A program made the position numbers and the translations under genes. From contig CAZMVD010000087.1 in the NCBI GenBank assembly GCA_964569425.1, positions 1-17,510 of the forward strand: 17,510 nucleotides of DNA, read 5' to 3'. The notes under the pieces were generated by a model, which saw only the letters and a program-made list of their open reading frames with translations, was not told the origin of the DNA and ran no database searches. This DNA is from JACQXM01 sp964569425. GTDB taxonomy: Bacteria; Planctomycetota; Phycisphaerae; UBA1845. Positions 13,771-17,510 of the stretch are shown here, one piece after another. The first letter of the stretch is position 1, and each line of letters starts with the position of its first letter.

Positions 13771-13890
13771 TTCGGTGTCATTCACTTGGCACCCACCTAG
13801 GCCGGGGTCCGTCTTGAGGGGGTCGTCGGGGCATTGAGCCCCGCACAGGGCGTTCGCGCAGTCAGTGAGGCGGACGATAGCGTCGGCTGG
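13588..13890 (-). pseudogene. Decayed 3' end of a TSP3/sorting-tail protein gene
   Basis: Reading the minus strand gives DAIVRLTDCANALCGAQCPDD, then a TSP3-like DADGDGVPDCIDV, then an in-frame TGA (13731-13729), then the tail with AIPAATAWG, a hydrophobic helix and CDPA before a TAG stop at 13588-13590. The intact relative at 17093 reads CIDVCPGVDDAKY where this copy has CIDV-stop-TGVDDAKF, so TGC CCC has become TGA ACC. Upstream, the frame meets another stop near 13920 and homology fades, so the 5' part of the gene is missing. It is probably a non-functional remnant left by the segment duplication. Confidence 0.75.
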
Positions 13891-14028
13891 GGGCCCGGCA
13901 CGGGTGCGTTGCTCCCCGGTGCAGGGTCACGGTTCGGCCGATGGCCATTCTTCCCCGCGCTCTCCCCGCCGTCAAGATGCGCCCCTTTAGGCCAGGGTCG
14001 CGCCGGCCCCCGCCGAATGCGCGTGCAA
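13891..14028. other. Gap between pseudogene and ABC operon
   Basis: No gene, hairpin with a T-tract or familiar repeat is seen. It holds the 3' flank of the ABC operon and whatever remains of the pseudogene's upstream part. Confidence 0.4.
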
Positions 14029-15063
14029 CTACGGAAGTGGTCCCAGCCCGGCCATGTCGATGCGTGCCGGTTCGATGTCCGGTGGAATGAATGTGCGATC
14101 GAGCAACTGCCCGATGTCGAGGGGGCGTTCCAGGATGCCGGCCTTGATGGCCATGTCGTGAATACGCTGAAACTCCTCGTCGGTGGGCGTGAGCATACGA
14201 TAGCTGACGCGATCGGGCGGCGTGGTGAGAACATGGCGCACGACGGCTTCGTCCTGGCGGAAATAGGGGGCGGAGAGCCTGGCGGCGTCGAGCCGGTTGC
14301 GCTCCGCCCATTCTCCGCTTTCGGCGATGCCGCGAACCAGATCGCGCACCACGTGAGGACGTTCGCGGATCAGCGCTTCGTTGACGACCAGTACGCAAGA
14401 AATGAACCGTGGCCAGATGTCCTTGGCATGATAAAGGACGCGCCCGGTCCCATCTAACTCGGCGCGAGCGGCGTGCGGTTCACCAATGAAATAGGCATCG
14501 ATGGCGCCGACGGCCAGTGCGCCGGGCATGTCGGGAGGCGGAAGCTCCATGAACTCGATATCGTCGCGCTCGACGTCCTCTTCTTCCAATAGTCTGGTGA
14601 TGACCAGATACTGGTTGCTGTAGCGGCTGGGGATGCCGAAGCGGCGGCCCTTGAGGTCACGAAGACCTGCGGCCGGATCGTCCTTGCGCACCATCACGGT
14701 GGAGCCATCGCGGTGGCCGAGGTAGGCGATCTTGACGGGGATTCCCTGTTCGCGGAGTTTCATCGCTAGCGGGGCGATGAAAAAGCACGCACTCAGCCGG
14801 CCCGCCTTGAAGGCCTCGGCCATGGACGGGAAATCGGCGTATCGTTGCGACTCGAACCGAGTCGACGTGCTGGTCCGCGACGCGAAGTCGGTGACCGGGC
14901 ACGTGAGGTGTCAAGTCACGGGCAGGAAGCCGACGGTGAGCTTCTCCGTCGTCGCGGTCGATGTGTCGCCCGTCGTCCAGGGTCGATAGCGCAGCACGGC
15001 CAGGACGAGCAGAACGGCCACCGCCACCAGGGCGCGGCTTATCAAGGGAAATCGATTGCTCAT
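14029..15063 (-). CDS. ABC importer substrate-binding protein with in-frame UGA at codon 51
   Basis: 344 codons plus stop from ATG 15063, preceded by AAGGAG with 6-base spacing, 3 bases after the ATPase stop. An N-terminal hydrophobic anchor or signal (about 10-24) precedes a NrtA/SsuA/NMT1-like binding domain: LTVGFLPVT, UGA, HLTCPVTDF, then APLAMKLREQGIPVKIAYLGHRDG, GRRFGIPSRYSNQYL, ELPPPDMPGALAVGAIDAYFIGEPHAA and KDIWPRFISCVLVVNEALI. These match a subfamily of nitrate/sulfonate/taurine-type periplasmic binding proteins. The only interruption is TGA at 14913-14911, where homologues as I recall them have Cys in Cys-His-Leu-Thr-Cys. The frame is otherwise perfect on both sides. Readings: selenocysteine, a nonsense mutation, or a base error. 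If UGA stops translation, a restart at Met81 (14823) would give a protein without export signal. Substrate unknown. Confidence 0.8.
14848..14864 (-). other. Second hairpin downstream of the in-frame UGA
   Basis: CGACUCG, loop GUU, CGAGUCG: a perfect 7-bp stem on the transcript. Its loop starts 53 bases after the UGA, beyond the usual range for a bacterial SECIS element. Confidence 0.4.
14865..14904 (-). other. Potential SECIS-like hairpin after the in-frame UGA
   Basis: On the transcript, six bases after UGA: ACGUGC, CC, GGUC, AC, CGAC, loop UUCGC, GUCG, CG, GACC, A, GCACGU. This is a 14-bp stem broken by two small internal loops, with the apical loop starting 24 bases after UGA. Bacterial SECIS loops are usually about 16-37 bases downstream, so the distance fits. 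The loop lacks the usual G in its first two positions, so the match is incomplete. GC-rich coding DNA can form such stems by chance. Confidence 0.3.
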
Positions 15064-15066
15064 GGC

Positions 15067-15837
15067 TTACTCCTTCCGATCACAGGTTGGCAACGGGTCT
15101 GCGGAGGGCGACTTTCGTGCAGGTGATTCCAGGCCCATTTCCCCGAGAATACGCTGCACTGTGCGCACCACCAGCGGATGCGCCGGTCCCCGGGGGTGCG
15201 GCGCGTCTAGTCGAACTTCGCGGCGAATCCGCCCGGGACGCTCCGACAACAACACGATGCGATCGGCAAGTTGGGCGGCCTCTTCGATATCGTGCGTCAC
15301 GAATACCACCGCCCGCGGGTATTGCTCCAGCAGGCGAATCAGCTCCCGCCGCATGCGCAGCCGCGTCAGGTAATCGAGCGCCGAAAACGGTTCATCCATC
15401 AGGAGGATGTCCGTATTGCCGGCCACCGCCCGCGCCAGTTCGACGAGCTGGCGCATGCCACCCGACAACTGATAGGGATAGTGGTCCGAAAAGCCGTTGA
15501 GGTGAATCATCGCCAGGAGCCGATCCCTTTCCCGGCGACGCTCATTCACATTCGGATTCTCGCGCATGCCCAGTTCGATGTTCTCCGCACAGGTCAGCCA
15601 GGGAAACAACCCGTCGCGCTGAAACACGGTCCGCACCCGTCCGCGGCGGACCACCTGGCCACTGGTCGGCTTTTCGAAACCCGAAAGCAGCGCGAGCAGC
15701 GTGCTCTTGCCGCAGCCCGATGGGCCGACCACGGCCACGAACTCTTCGTGATCGACCTCCAGCTCGAGGTTGCGCAGCACTTCGACCTCGCCGAAGCGGC
15801 GGCACAGCCCGATCGCGGAAAGCGGCCTATCGCTCAT
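15067..15837 (-). CDS. ABC importer ATP-binding protein (SsuB/TauB/NrtD-like)
   Basis: 256 residues from ATG 15837, which overlaps the permease gene by 11 bases; the frame extends 5 codons further upstream but Met6 (MSDRPL) is the likely start. All ABC motifs are present: Walker A GPSGCGKST (38-46), Q-loop with VFQRDGLFPWLT (Gln73), signature LSGGMRQ (124-130), Walker B ILLMDE (144-149), D-loop SALD and switch His182 in VTHDIEEA. FQRDGLFPWLT and DEPFSALDYLTR are typical of the nitrate/sulfonate/taurine class. It couples ATP hydrolysis at the cytoplasmic face to substrate uptake. A 3-base gap separates it from the substrate-binding gene, so the three genes form one operon. Confidence 0.93.
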   Translation of the reverse strand: MSDRPLSAIGLCRRFGEVEVLRNLELEVDHEEFVAVVGPSGCGKSTLLALLSGFEKPTSGQVVRRGRVRTVFQRDGLFPWLTCAENIELGMRENPNVNERRRERDRLLAMIHLNGFSDHYPYQLSGGMRQLVELARAVAGNTDILLMDEPFSALDYLTRLRMRRELIRLLEQYPRAVVFVTHDIEEAAQLADRIVLLSERPGRIRREVRLDAPHPRGPAHPLVVRTVQRILGEMGLESPARKSPSADPLPTCDRKE

Positions 15838-16600
15838 AGCCCCACCGCACACTGGGGACCAGCGTCAGCCCGGTCAAGAGTCGATCCAGAACGACCCCGA
15901 TCGTGCCGATCACCACCATCCCCACCACCACCAGGTCCGTTCGCAGACCGTTGCGCGCATCCATGATCGCAAAGCCCAGGCCGTCCCGCCCCGCGACCAT
16001 TTCCGCCGCGACCACCACCAGCCACGACAGCCCGGCCGTGACCCGCAGGGCCGTGATCAACTCAGGCAGAATGGCCGGCAGTGTGACGCGACGCATGAGC
16101 TCCCAGCCCGCGAGTTGATGCTCATAGGCCACGCGAAAATAGACGCGCGGAATGCCGCTCACCGCCACCATGGTCGCCATGATCAGCGGGAACACCGCCG
16201 CGAGAAAGATCAGAAAGATGGCCGGAAGATCTCCGATGCCGAACCACAAGATCGCAAACGGAATCCACGCCAGCGGCGACAAGCTGCGGAAAAAGTTGAT
16301 CGCCGGACTCAGCGCGTGGCGCAACAGTGCGCGGCGCCCCAACAACAATCCCAGCGGGATACCGACCAGCGCCGCGGCCAGAAACCCTGACCCGACCCGA
16401 AACAGCGACACCACGATATCGTTGAACAACCGTCCGGTGCGAATTTCTTCCGCAAACCCCGCGAGAACGCGATCCGGGCCGGGGAACACCGCGGGCGGTA
16501 CGAGCGCCAGCATAGAACCAGCCGTCCAGAAAAGAACCAGCACGCCGACCGGCATCAGCGGCAGCAGACGTGAAGTCAGACTGGTCCGGCCCGAGGACAT
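15827..16600 (-). CDS. ABC importer permease (SsuC/TauC/NrtB-like)
   Basis: 257 residues, typical length. About six membrane helices with a BPD_transp_1 (type I importer) fold. The cytoplasmic coupling loop with its conserved Gly is near LAGWELMRRVTLPAILPELITALRV, and PGPDRVLAGFAEEIRTGRLFNDIVVSLFRV is the usual N-terminal periplasmic and entry region. LSPLAWIPFAILWFGIG is also family-typical. First gene of the operon. ATG 16600 has no Shine-Dalgarno but lies 8 bases after a perfect TATAAT; Met16 at 16555 is a possible later start. It forms the transmembrane pathway with the ATPase encoded next. Confidence 0.92.
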   Translation of the reverse strand: MSSGRTSLTSRLLPLMPVGVLVLFWTAGSMLALVPPAVFPGPDRVLAGFAEEIRTGRLFNDIVVSLFRVGSGFLAAALVGIPLGLLLGRRALLRHALSPAINFFRSLSPLAWIPFAILWFGIGDLPAIFLIFLAAVFPLIMATMVAVSGIPRVYFRVAYEHQLAGWELMRRVTLPAILPELITALRVTAGLSWLVVVAAEMVAGRDGLGFAIMDARNGLRTDLVVVGMVVIGTIGVVLDRLLTGLTLVPSVRWGYER

Positions 16601-16608
16601 CGGCGGCT

Positions 16609-16614
16609 ATTATA
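16609..16614 (-). promoter_or_regulatory. -10 element of the ABC operon
   Basis: Perfect TATAAT on the minus strand, 8 bases before ATG 16600. No recognisable -35 at 16-18 bp (ATGCCG or neighbours). Predicts a leaderless or nearly leaderless operon mRNA. Confidence 0.5.
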
Positions 16615-16678
16615 GCGAGTTTCGACTCCACCGGCATCGGGGGCCGACCCAATCTCGATCACGCGCGGACCACCGCAG

Positions 16679-16697
16679 CACCGGTTAGTAGCCGGTG
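16679..16697. repeat. Inverted repeat upstream of the ABC operon
   Basis: CACCGG, loop TTAGTAG, CCGGTG: a perfect 6-bp stem about 80-100 bases upstream of the ABC operon start. Could be an operator or a transcription stop; neither is shown. Confidence 0.35.
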
Positions 16698-16810
16698 ACC
16701 CACCCCCGGGTCGTCGAAAGACCGTTTGGCGCGGAAATGCGGTGCGCTGCCGGATCGGCAATGTAGGACGCGAGAGGATTGCGGAATGCGGATTTGGGAT
16801 TGTCGATTGT

Positions 16811-17275
16811 CGAATGGCGAATGGACAAAGAGGCACGAAGCCACGAAGCCACGGAGCCACGGAGCCACGAAGCCACGAAGCCACGAAGCCACGAAGCCAC
16901 GGAGCCACGAAGCCACGAAGCCACGGAGGCACGAAATAAGAGCCGAAAGGCGGAAAGCCGAGACGAACGGTTGGGAATCCGGTCCCACGGCGCTTACCGG
17001 TCCCACCGTGCATGTCGGTCCCACTGCGCGGCGGGGGGAGACCGGCGTACGCCTCCTTGTTCATTCGCAATTCGCTATTCAGTAGAACCCGGCTAAGCCG
17101 GGTCGCTATTCGCGCGGGCGGCGAGCTTGGCGGCGGTGAGCAGGAGGAGGGCCAGGATAGCGGCACCCCAGGCCGTGGCCGCGGGGATGGCGGTGGCGCA
17201 ATGGGGGGCGTACTTCGCGTCGTCCACGCCGGGGCAGACGTCGATGCAGTCCGGCACGCCGTCGCCGTCGGCGTC
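16811..17275. repeat. Duplicated segment, copy B
   Basis: Direct repeat of 13393-13770 in the same orientation, ending in the antisense of the last codons of an intact sorting-tail gene. It carries extra 8-bp units and an additional GGTCCCAC-type unit near 16980-17005. Copies A and B flank the ABC operon. Confidence 0.8.
16834..16929. repeat. 8-bp tandem repeat, 12 units
   Basis: Twelve consecutive 8-bp units: eight CACGAAGC, three CACGGAGC and a final CACGGAGG, followed by CACGAAAT. Because 8 is not a multiple of 3, each frame would give an 8-residue repeat, which explains spurious reading frames here. Confidence 0.9.
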
Positions 17276-17510
17276 GCAGTTGGGGTCGGTGGCCAACGTG
17301 CCGCCGGCTCCCATGCAGCAAGCGTGCGGGAGCAGCGCGCAGTCGCCGCCCGGCAGGCAGCAGAAATCCGGGGCCGAGCACGTCTGGCCCTCGACAAACG
17401 TCCCGCCGTCGAGGGTGCAGGGCGGGTCGGTCGCGTCCGCGCAGGTGCCATCCGGCTGGCAGCAGGCGCCGTCGAGGGCTGCGGTGAGGGTGTATTCGAT
17501 CACGTTCACG
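17093..17510 (-). CDS. 3' part of a secreted Cys-rich/TSP3 protein with sorting tail (5' end outside window)
   Basis: The frame is open from the window edge to TAG at 17093-17095, about 138 residues. It has Cys-rich units (GACCQPDGTC, GGTFVEGQTCS, FCCLPGGDC, ACCMGAGG), one TSP3-like unit DADGDGVPDCIDVCPGVDD, and then AIPAATAWG, a hydrophobic helix with LALLLLTAAKLA and a short polar end. The tail is almost the same as the decayed copy at 13588 and similar to the TSP3 protein ending at 10830. A GTG at 17509 is not a credible start because the frame continues to the edge. Probably exported and processed or anchored at the envelope; ligand unknown. Confidence 0.8.
   Translation of the reverse strand, partial: VNVIEYTLTAALDGACCQPDGTCADATDPPCTLDGGTFVEGQTCSAPDFCCLPGGDCALLPHACCMGAGGTLATDPNCDADGDGVPDCIDVCPGVDDAKYAPHCATAIPAATAWGAAILALLLLTAAKLAARANSDPA

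Larger units (their letters stand above)
16601..16833. other. Promoter region of the ABC operon and repeat-rich flank
   Basis: It holds the operon's -10 element, an inverted repeat at 16679-16697, and GGATTGCGGAATGCGGATT/GTCGATTGTCGAATGG tracts leading into the 8-bp array. No gene is seen. Confidence 0.5.

Noticed and set aside
13284..13781. Minus-strand frame across the repeat segment (and its counterpart at 16576-17451)
   Set aside because: The peptide is an out-of-frame reading of the sorting-tail gene end followed by translated 8-bp repeats (WLRGFVAS); no independent coding signal.
14029..14823. Substrate-binding protein as a short cytoplasmic gene starting at Met81
   Set aside because: Met81 lies inside the conserved domain with no ribosome-binding site, while ATG 15063 has a strong one and continues in the same frame through family motifs, interrupted only by the TGA.
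1..17510. tRNA, rRNA, transposase or phage genes
   Set aside because: No such sequence or motif was recognised on either strand.

Overview
The window looks like chromosomal DNA from a GC-rich member of the Planctomycetota, possibly Phycisphaerae-like. This is an inference from three things: large secreted proteins with thrombospondin type 3 (TSP3) calcium-binding repeats and a C-terminal Trp-Gly/hydrophobic sorting tail; cysteine repeats of the GACCxPDGxC type; and intergenic repeats of the GGATTGC, GAATGGCGAATGG and CACGAAGC kinds. No rRNA, tRNA, insertion sequence, integrase or CRISPR array was seen.

Layout. 1-305: five ParB-binding parS-like palindromes, four of them also carrying GCGCAA/TTGCGC-type outer arms, which suggests a chromosome-partitioning centromere. 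306-631: repeat-rich intergenic DNA. 632-3373: an MreC-like cell-shape protein, then a GT39-type membrane glycosyltransferase. 3375-4694 (minus): a GAF/PP2C (RsbU/SpoIIE-type) phosphatase, convergent with the glycosyltransferase and divergent from hflX. 4783-7712: the ribosome-associated GTPase HflX, overlapping by 4 bp a secreted gluzincin-type (HEGTH) metalloprotease. 7835-9013: a lysylphosphatidylglycerol synthase/flippase-type membrane protein. 9357-10103: a YcgR-like PilZ protein. 10215-13058 (minus): a small membrane-anchored protein and a 742-residue secreted TSP3 protein. 13059-13900: repeat-rich DNA with a decayed 3' end of a second sorting-tail gene. 14029-16600 (minus): a three-gene ABC importer operon (permease, ATPase, substrate-binding protein) of the nitrate/sulfonate/taurine/NMT1 class. 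16601-17510: a second copy of the same repeat-rich segment, followed by the intact 3' part of a third sorting-tail gene that runs off the window.

Main points. (1) The substrate-binding gene of the ABC importer is intact over 344 codons except for one in-frame TGA at codon 51, where I recall homologues having the first Cys of a Cys-His-Leu-Thr-Cys motif. A long potential hairpin begins six bases after it. This is either a selenocysteine candidate or a single nonsense change/sequence error; the hairpin loop is not canonical. (2) The ABC operon lies between two directly repeated segments of about 380 and 465 bp, one of which carries a decayed gene end. (3) The parS sites form an unusual extended palindrome. 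(4) Three genes without Shine-Dalgarno sequences have a -10-like hexamer exactly eight bases before the ATG, which suggests leaderless mRNAs.
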